A stretch of 64,000 nucleotides of DNA, from positions 799,143-863,142 of the forward strand of contig NW_024468510.1 in NCBI RefSeq assembly GCF_001632365.1, read 5' to 3'. Made by a program: the position numbers and the translations under genes. The stretch comes from Laetiporus sulphureus 93-53 (Eukaryota; Basidiomycota; Agaricomycetes; Polyporales; Laetiporaceae). Below, piece by piece: positions 22,362 through 32,401 of the stretch (positions are counted from its first letter, which is position 1; the number at the start of each line of letters is the position of its first letter). Under the pieces are notes generated by a model. That model was not told the origin of the DNA. It saw nothing but the letters and a program-made list of their open reading frames with translations, and did no database searches.

Positions 22362-24568
22362 ATGACCATGCCGGCTGGAATGTACAAACCACTTTCTGTA
22401 CAGTCTGTCCGGTTCGTGCACCCTGCGCCTACGGACATTGTGGACGACTCCGAGCCTGAGAGGGAGGAACGTAGGCGACAATTAAAGCGACATAAGAGAC
22501 AGTCTGATGGCCTGAGGAATAGTGCGGTGTCCAAAACTGCAGTCGTTGAATCGTCGGACGGCGAAGATGGTCCGGCGGCATCTAGGAACGTGTCCCAATC
22601 CTCTAAATTCGGTGCTCTTTCTGCCTATAGCGCGTTTTTCGACGCGATTGGTACGTTCATGGATGCAGTAGCTCAAATTTCTGGTCTGAGGGTAACCACA
22701 GATAGTCGTTCTGGCCGTAGCGCTCTGAGCTCTCCCAGTAATGGCACCCCGGCGTCTCCAACCACGCAGTCTGAGCAGTTTGAGATCATCGGTGAGTACA
22801 AAGTGGACGCACTTACGACCATACTCATAAAGTAGTAGCGGAAGACATTAGTAATGGCTACATGCCTTCCGTTTACGACCTGCTCAATGAAAGCCCCTCA
22901 ATTGCCGATCGTCGCAATGAAGGCACTGTCACGAATGCACCCAGTCCCTGTGCTATATCCAAGCCGACAAATAATTTCTCAGCAAGTGGCTCGGATGAAG
23001 AGAAAGACATCAGAAGTTTTAATATACGCGGTTTCGCGTACTCCGCTGCTCGCAAGTCGACGATCAATGCACCAGTACGGCGCGATTACTCCCGCGCAGC
23101 TTCAGCATCCTCGAGCTCAGACGAGATTTTATCACCTGCGAAAAGGGCTGCACGTTCCGCGAGCCGGGCCTTTGCCGAGGGATTCTCAGAGGCTGAGCTC
23201 GCAAAGCTCCTCAAGTGCGTCGTTTGTGAGTCTTTGTGGACCGCCAGGAAGACAACTGTCCGCAAGCTCAAGCACATCGGATCATGTGCTAAGCGGCGGT
23301 CACTCACTGACGCCACGATTGCCGTCATGATACGCCAAGAGATTGACCGTGTGCCTATCCTGCCGGAAAAGAAGACAAAACACAAGCAGCAGGAAGCGGA
23401 GACTCTGCTGCAGGACGCCGTGCTCGACGCCGGGGCAAAACGCAGGGGCAAGCGTCCCGCGGTCGTCACAACTGTCAAGAGCTTGACGGAAACACGAGAG
23501 CAAATTCTGCTCAAGGCTCGCCAACTGATTGGACACCCGTCAGCTCGCCCACAGGGAGTGATGATAACTGTCTCTGCAGAGTCAAATACCGCTGAAAAAA
23601 CCCGCCTACCTCCTTCTACGCAAGGTTTTGGCGAAAGTGCATTGACAAAGCGACGACGTACTCCCCATGAAGACGCGCAGTCTGCAGCATCTCTGTCAGC
23701 TCAGGCGTTTGGTCGTAGTAAGCTTACGTCAAAGCCAGCGCACGTAGTCTTCATCCCGCGCGTCGAGGTCCCGGAAGATTCGAAGACGCTACCATCGACC
23801 CAGGCATTTGCCCCAAGCAAACTAGCAGGCTCTTCAAGGTCGTCTCGCGGCGATAAGGCCGGCTCTAGGCAGTCTATCGATTACTATGTGAGCTTTCTAG
23901 ACGCCAACGCGAAAACCGGACTGATAACATTTAGGATGCAAAACACTCCATCTTCAGTACAAGCACACCTACTCACTCATCGCTTCCAATGAATGAACTT
24001 CATTCGGACTGTGGGAGCAACTCCCCGTCATCCCGTTCGATTAACAAGACTTCCAAGACAAAGATAGCACGTATCAAAATCAAGAAGATTCTAAAGTCAA
24101 ACGTCAAGAGCAAGAAGACTCCCGAGACAAAAGTCAAAAAAATGGAGAATTCTAAGACAAACATTGTACCTGTCAAAAACGAGAAGCTATCTGACGAAGA
24201 ATACGACGCACGACTTAGGCAAGCCATTCTGGCTGATCGGCCACTCCGTCTGCGCATCCTTCACTACGAGGTCAGTCTAGATTCTTGCCTTGACGGTCGC
24301 CCTGGCCTGACAGTGTGCTATCACCAGCCCATTCACATCGATGAATTTGTGAAGTTCGCGACTGCTGTTGGCATATTACCGGATCCCCCACCCCGACGAG
24401 GGCTCAGGCCGATCATGCTCAGACTCCGCTGCTTCCTTGACCGTCATGTAAGTGTGCTCAACTACCACCACGTCAATGCAGCGATTGACACGCCACTCGC
24501 AGGCCATCCATCATCATGACGGAGGTTCAAACTATATGTCAAAAAGGGCAAGGAGAAAACGAACATAG
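22362..24568 (+). CDS. SLX4: SLX4 structure-specific endonuclease scaffold, 667 aa
   Basis: SLX4 binds and activates the SLX1 nuclease to cut branched DNA during repair. Exons: 22362-22791, 22836-23887, 23935-24270, 24328-24447 and 24503-24568. The start could also be in-frame ATG 22302. Most of the protein is disordered and Ser-rich, with several short repeats of the form STQxFGxSxL (for example PPSTQGFGESALTKRR and LPSTQAFAPSKLAG). A Cys/His finger, CVVCESLW...HIGSC, sits at about 271-299. The C-terminal SLX1-binding domain is clear: LRLRILHYEPIHIDEFVKFA, a Pro-rich loop, then LRCFLDRHAIHHHD and a basic end. Intron phases agree throughout. The gene faces FPGS. Confidence 0.87.
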
Positions 24569-24682
24569 ATGAGACGGTAGCATTGTAAAGTATGGTATCT
24601 TGTCTAATCTAGGTGACTGTTGAAGGCGCATGACAGAAAAATCATAGCAAATTAGGAAAATCTAGTATCAACAGCACTTGCG
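24569..24682. other. Convergent 3' region SLX4 / FPGS
   Basis: This 114 bp AT-rich spacer lies between two facing stop codons. Overlapping 3' UTRs are likely. Confidence 0.35.
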
Positions 24683-26748
24683 TCACAACGCCACTTGAGA
24701 CAACCCCGCGACCTCAATCACACCGCCGACGAGGTGTAAGCTGCCCGAGACAAGCACGTCCGTCTGCCGCTCTGCGGACTCGGCACGGAGGTTATATACG
24801 AGCTTGATAGCATGTTCAACGGAAGGCAGGACGTGGACATGGTCCGAGGGGAATGCAAACAGCAATGATGACCACGCTGTAGCGAGATCGTGCTGCGTTT
24901 GCAAGTGTGCGAGGTCATCTGTCGGAATGGCAAAAGTCGTAAGGTCTGTGCAGGGTTACGTGAACTAGAGGTCAAGTCGAGGTAGCAAACACACGAACCG
25001 CCCTTGAACCCGCCGTCTGCGTAGGTCACATTGGTACAGAAGATAACGTGGTCGTAAAACATGTTTAGGCCATCCTGACGGCCATAGAGCTTCAGCTGGG
25101 TAGCCGTCTTGTCGATCATTGTGCCCAACAACGCCTTGCCGGAGCGGCCATTCGTGCAGTTGAACACTAACACTCTTCTTGGCTGTTGGCTACATTACTC
25201 TGTCAAATCGGAGTAGGGTCATCGCATGCGAGGTGACCTGTACATACGATGTAGGTGGATGCCGCAAGGCAACGTCAGGGCTTACGAACCACTGCATACA
25301 GCACTCCAGGCTCTCCTTCGTATGTGCGCCATCCAGGAACCAAGTCAAGGTAGAGTGCTTAGGGTCTGGGACGGTCTGACAGCGTCCTGGCCATTTCGTA
25401 CGTTGAAGACCCTCCACGAAGCTCTCAGGCAATCCATTTTCTGATTCCACGACGCCTTTAGCTTGCAGGAATTTCTTTGCGAGATGAACTGCTAGATTTG
25501 CATTTTGGTATTGATGGGACCCTGCCAGGCCTACACCAATCTATCTATTAGTGTTGTGTCAGCTTGTATTCTCGCAACATACCTAGCTTGACCTCTGACA
25601 ACCCAGGTGTAGGCTGCGCCACTATGAACTCAGATGCCTGAGGAGGATGGTAAACGCGGCAATGACATGCTGTGATCAGTATCTAACCTTTCTATCGTCT
25701 GCTTGCTGCCGAAGAACTTCGATTCCTTCCTCCGGTTGATCGACTGTCAAAGCCGGAACGCCTTCCTACGATAACATAAGTCTCACTGGCGGGGCAGTGG
25801 TGCGCTACGAACCTTGTAGATGCCTCCCTTCTGCCACGCGATCTCCTTGAGTGTCTTGCCCAGCACAGCGGTATGGTCGATGCCGAGGGCTGAGATTCCT
25901 GTGACGATTGGCTTCGGTACGATGTTCGTGCTGTCGTACATCCCGCCGACGCCAACTTCGAGGACTGTTGCGTCGACCTGATAGCAAGGTCAGATTTGTG
26001 CGAAAGCGAGCAAACGACCGGGCACTTTGAGGGTCAGGAACGCGTGATAGGCCACAAGAGTTACGAATCTGAAGTATCCCGGCATCTTTGATGTTTGCGG
26101 AAGAGCTCTCTAGAGAGATGTCGGTCGACATGCTCGCTGGAGTGTGCATATTGGAACGCACCGTGTCATTTTCCTCCAGCCTGTCCCATACGTCAAAGAA
26201 GAAAGTCGCGAATTGCTCCTCTGGTATAGGTACTCCGTTTATGCGTATCCGTTCGCGCACGGCGATAAGATGTGGCGAAGTGTATAACCCTGCAACTTCG
26301 TCAGATTCGAGCGGAGCACGACATGCATCCGACTTACCGACTTTCCACTGAGGCATAGCGTGCCGAATTATCGAATCTGTGAATGCGGACGTGGAGCCTT
26401 TGCCCTTCGTACCAGTGATATGTATCACATTTAGTCGGTTCAGGTCAGAGGTCTGTTGATCACTTTTCTTTAAAGACCTGCTCACGAATGCAAGATGAAT
26501 GCACTTGCACTGTAGCCAATCCTGTTCAGATATTCGACCATCTCGGGTATTGCAAGCTCGCTCAGGCGGCCGCCCGATGCCCGAACGGCCTCGAGGGCGG
26601 CAGCATTAGATTGAAGAGAGTTCAGATGGTCGATCGCGTCTTTGTAACTCCTCGTCGACATGTTCCTCTTGATTCCAGTTAAATAGAGCGAATAAATGGT
26701 TGGAGCAGATGATGATGGGAGGATAAGGGTGTGAGGAAACAAGCGCAT
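24683..26748 (-). CDS. Folylpolyglutamate synthase, 496 or 525 aa
   Basis: The enzyme adds glutamates to folates so they are retained and used by one-carbon enzymes. Ten exons run from ATG 26661 (or in-frame ATG 26748) to TGA 24683: 26661-26509, 26452-26338, 26289-26162, 26085-26026, 25977-25813, 25765-25688, 25637-25583, 25530-25248, 25189-24999 and 24945-24683. Landmarks are EYLNRIGYSTSDLNRLNVIH, the P-loop ITGTKGKGST, GLYTSPHLIAVRERIRING, MPGYFRFVTLVAYHAF, VDATVLEVGVGGMYDSTNIV, LGIDHT, WPGR and LDGAHT. The first intron is GC-AG with the exact GCAAGT donor. Starting at 26748 adds 29 residues rich in Leu, Ser and basic residues without acids, a good mitochondrial leader. Human FPGS makes its two isoforms in this way. 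Confidence 0.93.
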
Positions 26749-27048
26749 TCAGGGCGCAGTGATTGTACCATATGATAAGTAAGTCAGACTCAGAAATCAT
26801 GAGCGGGGCGCTCGTTCCCAAAAAAATGCTTGACGCGCTCTCGTGATTTGTTTTGAACCGCAGAACGCGTCTGTGGCTGATCACGCTCAAGGATCCAGAT
26901 ATCCATGCATCATGACTTGTCTGGCAAGACAGATAATATCCAGGCGAGCGCGAGCATGTATCACTGTGCGAGGATGCACGCGTTAGCAAATGGTCCGTTT
27001 TTCTTACACGATTTCTAGCGTTACACTAATGTTCCCATGACATAGAGC
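26749..27048. promoter_or_regulatory. FPGS promoter and transhydrogenase 3' region
   Basis: These 300 bp lie between the FPGS upstream start and the stop of the transhydrogenase, which is on the same strand. ACGCGT occurs at 26865-26870, about 117 nt before ATG 26748. No other gene is supported. Confidence 0.35.
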
Positions 27049-29160
27049 TCAATACTCCATTGAACGCTCAATGATATGTGTCAAGTGCTCCCGCCCATCT
27101 GCGCCGGCCACATCGCCGATACCCGGTGCAAGGTCCAGAACTCGCCTCTGCGGGATCGCGCCCTCCACCAGCTTCGGCACATCCTCCTTCTTGTACCCGA
27201 CGGCCTTCAGACCACGTGGGACGTGCAGATTATCAAGGAAGCGTGCAATCGCCTCGAACAGATGCGCGCCGATCTCCGAGTCGGGGATGGAGGAGATGCT
27301 GGGATCGGCGGGTGTCGTGCCTAGGAAGATTGCGAGCACCTCACGGTGCCGGGAAGGAGAGGAGGGTGCAGTGAACTGGAAGACGGCAGGTGCGGAAAGC
27401 GCGACACTTTTCAACGTTGAGCCAAACTACACACGCTGTCAACAGCTAGTTGGGATATACCTGATACCATGTGGGATAATGGGATGGTCGACGTTGTACC
27501 CAGCAAATTTGTACTTCGGTCCCTGCTTGTTTAATCCAGAAATCTTGGTTCTCGTCAGACTGTGGATTGCTATTACGCAGCCAATTGGCAAACTCACCGG
27601 ATAGCTGATACCATGACAGAGATGTACTCCGGCATTTCCAAACCCAATACCTGCAAACGAAGCCGCCAACCTGCATATTGCGTTCATCAAAACGTCTTTC
27701 TTTGTAAGCAGCGCGCCCTCTTACACCATTTGTCTCATTGCCTCATAGTCCTCCAAACTCTTCGAGATACGCGGAAGATACTTCACAGTTGTGTGTAAAG
27801 CCCACATAGAGAAGACATCCGCAACGGGGTTGCTGCCTTGATAGGCTGGTCGGAGGACCGGGTTTGACGGTCGAGGCACACGCTCGGTGTACCTAGTTCC
27901 CGTAAGAATTCATCACCCAAAAGGCGATTCAAAAAACGCACGGAATCGCAGTGTAGCTTTCGAGACTGTGGAAAAGCACATCTAAGCCAGCACTGATGTG
28001 CAGTTCTGTACAGGTGATCCAGGATCAGACCGTTAGCAAACTGTCTAAAGAGGAACATCCGTACCTCTGGAACAGGACCGGGTGTTGAGCGCATCTACGA
28101 TACCCAGGACGGGCTTCATCGCCCGGTTTGCAATGCCAGTTTTGAATGACATGGAAGTAATGTCCAGGATTGCTGTACCCGTGGTCTCCGAGCCAGTGCC
28201 AGCGGTCGTGGGCACTATCAAGAACGATTAGTCGTCCTCGGCGGAGGAGCCCTAGCTAGAAAGGAGCTATGAGGCGGACCTGCAATGAGAGGATGCAGAG
28301 ACTGCGTGATCGGCAGTCCTTTGCCAACCGGTGCATTGATAAAGTCAAATAGATCTGCATCCTTGTACACCGAGAACCTAGACGCTATGAGATCGATCAG
28401 CTATGTGCGAAAGAACGAGTTTCGTACAGGTTCGCAGCTTTTGCGGTATCCATGACGCTGCCTCCACCAACACTGTGTATGCACGTCCGTTAGCCTTATT
28501 ACTGCAAACTGTGCAAGACGTCCAGTTACGCGAGGTAGTGGCTGCAATCGTGTTCTCTCGCCCATGCAATCGCATCTCGCCAACTGGCTTCTGTCGGCTC
28601 AGCTACCACACGGTCGTATACAACAAAAGGCAGGTCGGTTTGCGATTCCAGTGATGCAATCGCCTGGAAAGACATATCAATATGTAGATGCCATCCGAAT
28701 CGAATGCGGGATGACGCACCATCTTGGCTGGCGGCAACTTGGCAACGATGGGATCTGTGAAGACGGCAACCTGATGCATTTGACCATTCAGCATGATTGT
28801 ATCAGATACTAGAACAAATCGCAATCAAACCTTCCGCGCTTTCATGTTCTTCAAGTCCATCCCGACCTCACGCGTAACGCCCTCTCCGAAGCGTAAGTTC
28901 GCTGCGGCAACCTGCATCATATCCCCGCTAGCGTCATTACTTCCAACAGGGTAATTCCCAAGGGAGAAACTCGCCTCAAATGCATACTCCTTCTCTACCG
29001 GATGCGCCTCCACCGGGGTAGCAAACTTTCTCATCTGGCTGATTGCCTGCATGGGACTATGCGACCCTCCTGTTCGGCATCCATGGCAGGGGCATGCGCT
29101 GTGCTGTGCTGCATATAGTAGGCGTTTAATCGCGCTTCTGGAGGCGGGAGGGGGAGACAT
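27049..29160 (-). CDS. Hydroxyacid-oxoacid transhydrogenase (iron-type ADH, ADHFE1-like), 496 aa
   Basis: ADHFE1-type enzymes are mitochondrial and couple oxidation of 4-hydroxybutyrate to reduction of 2-oxoglutarate, giving D-2-hydroxyglutarate. Exons: 29160-28975, 28911-28831, 28770-28720, 28663-28530, 28472-28428, 28377-28280, 28214-28065, 28005-27942, 27892-27725, 27670-27598, 27543-27461 and 27406-27049. The N-terminus is rich in Ser, Arg and Ala, with no acidic residue in its first 50, as in a mitochondrial leader. Signatures are ANLRFGEGVTREVGMDLKNM, VGGGSVMDTAKAANL, INAPVGKG, VPTTAGTGSETTG, KTGIANRAMKPVLGIVD, SAGLDVLFHSLESYTA, PAYQGSNPVAD, ASFAGIGFGNAGVHLCHGIS and HPIIPHGISVALSAPAVF. 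The first intron begins GC. If it is not an intron it adds 21 residues. Confidence 0.9.
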
Positions 29161-29815
29161 GTTGGGGTGAGGAAGGAGACAACGTACGACTAAATGCACC
29201 GGAGTATTCTTATAGTCGAGGCATCCCGGGAGAGGGAAGGGGAGCCCCGAACAGTCGCAAACGCGCCCACGTGAGTCGGTCATCAGGCCCGCCGGATGAC
29301 CTTCGCCGTCGTACGCATGCACGTCGCCGACGACAGCATCTGTACAAATACTCGCAATATCTTGGTCGTCTATCATCACATATGCGACCTCGACCGAATA
29401 CGCGACCGCTTCGTGATGCATCTCATCTGAGCAATTGGTGGTCGCGTTCGTCGGATCTCTGGACGTGATCGCCATCAAGTGCATCAATCTGTTCTGACCG
29501 GTGGCAGGCGAGACAGCGATCACAATGTGCAGCGTCGCTGTACGAACTCATCCTCTCTCCTCAGCTCATCGTTCACGTCGTTAAAGTGCTCTGTCGCGAC
29601 TGTGCACACCGCGCTACTACCCCTCGTTCCAGCGATCCGATCATTCCCACGGCGATAGGCGGACAGCATCCGTTACATGCTTAGCGTCTGCTAACTCACT
29701 CTGCGCGGTGTCCGGCTTCGCTACTCATTCTACCTCTATCCCTTTCTCTTTCGGGCCGCCTCTCGTTATCTCAGCCACTCCTTTGCTTTTCGTTCCCTGA
29801 CTTGCCTCGGTCGTC
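29161..29815. promoter_or_regulatory. Divergent promoter region, transhydrogenase / aspartic protease
   Basis: These 655 bp separate divergent starts. The transhydrogenase frame stays open upstream to about 29523, but that extension lacks family similarity and is probably leader. The 100 nt before the protease ATG are C/T-rich. No TATA is obvious. Confidence 0.3.
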
Positions 29816-32159
29816 ATGAGGCTACACGCTCTTCGACTCACGCTCTGGCTCGCATTTTCTATCTCTCTGTCACATGCTGCGAGGATATCATTCTCAAGAC
29901 ACCAGCGCGGATCCGGTGAATCCGCCCTACAGAGGAGAGGCGGGAAAACATCCTACTCATATGCTACTACTAGCTCGAGCAGCGGGGAGAGTGTTGACCT
30001 ATCGTGAGTCCTCCTGCATCACCTTCAGTATGTCTCAACGCTGATGACGGCTTCTCAGTACTGTCCGTGACCTACTGTACATTGCGAATGTGAGTGTACA
30101 GTATACTATTTTCCTCGTTAACTTATGGACGGGCATCAATGCCAGATCACTATAGCTGACACTGGTATGCCGCTCCTCCAACGGGTCAATGGACTGTGTT
30201 CATGGATATCACCATTTTTGCAGCGTATCCTGTCCAAATCGATACAGGTTCATCAGACCTATGGGTTAAAGGCTCCTCATTTCCACTATCAGGCGCTACC
30301 ACTACAGTGAGTCTACGTTCCTTAGCTTATCTCTCATAGCATGCAAACGAATGTTCGCATCAGTCGTTAGCAGATAACATGACCGTAAGTGGCGTGGTTC
30401 CTNNNNNNNNNNNNNNNNNNNNNNNNNNNNNNNNNNNNNNNNNNNNNNNNNNNNNNNNNNNNNNNNNNNNNNNNNNNNNNNNNNNNNNNNNNNNNNNNNN
30501 NNCCCCGTTGATATCAGCTCGTAGTATGGCATCGGTTGGGCGTATGGCAACGTCTCTTATGCTGAAGTGGAATTTGCAGGGTACGTCTTAGTTGTGAATC
30601 GGTAGCTATGACCTCACCCATTTTCCAAAGGATTGAGGTCAAATCCCAAGCATTCATGGATGTCTCCTCCGCGAGTAACCCTGCGCTAGCGTACGGCGCC
30701 GTCGGTATCATCGGCCTTGGATTCGACTCTCTGTCCAATGTCGACGCGCTTGTGAACCGCAGTGGCAGTGACACTGGACGGACTTTCCTCTACAATGCCT
30801 TCGCGCAGGACAAGAGCGAACCGAACTTCATTTCATTCTCCCTGCAAGACATTGACGACACATACGATGATGTGGAGGGATATTTCTCAATAGGTAGGGC
30901 TATGTCCGCGCATTACAAGGGTATACTCTTCATCTGATTTTCTTCTTATAGGAGAGTACGAACCGGAATATTCTGCCGTAGCGAACAGTACCACGATCTC
31001 AACATGGCCCGAGAGCTATCCCAAGCGATGGAGCGTCTTGCTCGACTATCTCCTACTAGGCGCCGATTCTACCGCAGTCCCTGTCACCACCAGTATATCC
31101 GGCGCACCCTCCAACAGGGCTGTCGTAGTGCTTGACAGTGGTACATCTTACACGTGAGTGTTAGAATTCACGGAAGAGGAGCAGACAGTTTAAGCATGAG
31201 TATAGTTATGTGACCACGGACATCGCTAATACGATCTTTGGCAATATCTCTAACGCGAAATATGATGATAGCCTTGGTCAGTGGGCCTTGCCTTGTGATT
31301 CTGAGGTTGACATTGCACTACAATTCGGGTGAGGCTTTTCATAGAGTTCCTGCCTCCTATATATCCATCGGCTGACGCTTTGGGCTCGCACTGCAGTGAA
31401 GATATCTACCCCATTGACCCACTTGATATCACGGTCAAAACTTCCTCTGACTCTTCGCAATGCCTGGCGACGATTCTCCCTGACGATGACATCGGCGGAG
31501 GAGAGTTGTGAGTAGCCTTATACATCCTGCTCCACCGATACCGACTGTATCACAGTGACTGGCTAATTGGCGACAACATGCTACGCTCCGTATACGCGGT
31601 CTACGATTTCGGGGATTACGACTCGTCCGGCGATTTAGGAGATCCTTACATCAAGCTGCTTTCCCTCGTTAATGCCGACACGGCGTCTGTGAACTTCCAC
31701 AAAATCAGAGGCGGCACCGCGCAGAATATCACCTACAACGCAGCTAATGTCACCGCCGCGACCTCAACAACCGTGTCGCTATCCAGCGAGCTGGCTGACA
31801 CCCTGACGAAGCTGGGCACGTACTTGCCTGCGGTACTCGCGCTGATGGCTTTCAACGCATTCATCCTCCTCGCGCTCGTCATCGCAGGCATCGTGTATGT
31901 TTGCCGGAGGAATGGCGGTGGGTTGGCGCGGCCGCGCAGGGTTGCTGGACGCACAAGCCCCATGCCGATGAACTCAATATCCACGTACGGGCTGATGAAT
32001 CCCGATCGCGAGTCACACGTGTATCAGCCTGTCTCGATGGCCCTCACAGACGACGCGTTCACGCCGCCGTCGCCCGCTTTCTCAAAACCGGGCTTTGAGG
32101 TTGACAAGCGGCGTGCCAGCGCGATCACAATAGCCGACAGGCCAATGTCGGTCGCATAG
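29816..32159 (+). CDS. Membrane-anchored aspartic protease (pepsin family A1), interrupted by an assembly gap
   Basis: Secretory aspartyl protease with a bilobed pepsin fold. Readable exons: 29816-30003, 30059-30089, 30146-30164, 30224-30306, 30364-30384, then, after the N run, 30525-30580, 30631-30893, 30952-31153, 31206-31328, 31397-31507 and 31556-32159. A signal peptide (MRLHALRLTLWLAFSIS) and a basic pro-region lead to YPVQIDTGSSDLWVKGSS (first catalytic Asp) and later VVVLDSGTSYTYV (second). The flap region lies at or beside the gap, so the number of missing residues is unknown. Near the C-terminus a hydrophobic helix (about 31825-31905) is followed by CRRNGGG and a cytoplasmic Ser/Pro tail. 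That makes it a type I membrane protein and not a soluble or GPI-anchored enzyme. N-glycosylation sequons precede the helix. Confidence 0.88.
30403..30502. other. Assembly gap (100 N)
   Basis: Exactly 100 Ns, the conventional placeholder for a gap of unknown size. It falls inside the aspartic protease gene, between the exon ending at 30384 and the one starting near 30525. Confidence 0.98.
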
Positions 32160-32401
32160 GCATGTTCTATTGTGTTTGAATGGACATTAGGACCCTTGCG
32201 CAAGGCAGATTTCTACGTAGGGATCGAAACGGACGATCGTACTATCGTTTACTGCTCTGCATGTGATGTAGTATTTTGCTCTAATGCTTCATTTTCGTGT
32301 CGTTGTTTTGCAGATTATCGGGTTGAAGGAGCGTCGATCAGTCTCCGAAGCGCATAAGGAGATAACAGCAAGAAGGCAATGTGCTACTGGTAGGGAAAAT
32401 G

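Noticed and set aside
30403..30502. Low-complexity region
   Set aside because: It is a run of 100 Ns, an assembly placeholder and not sequence.
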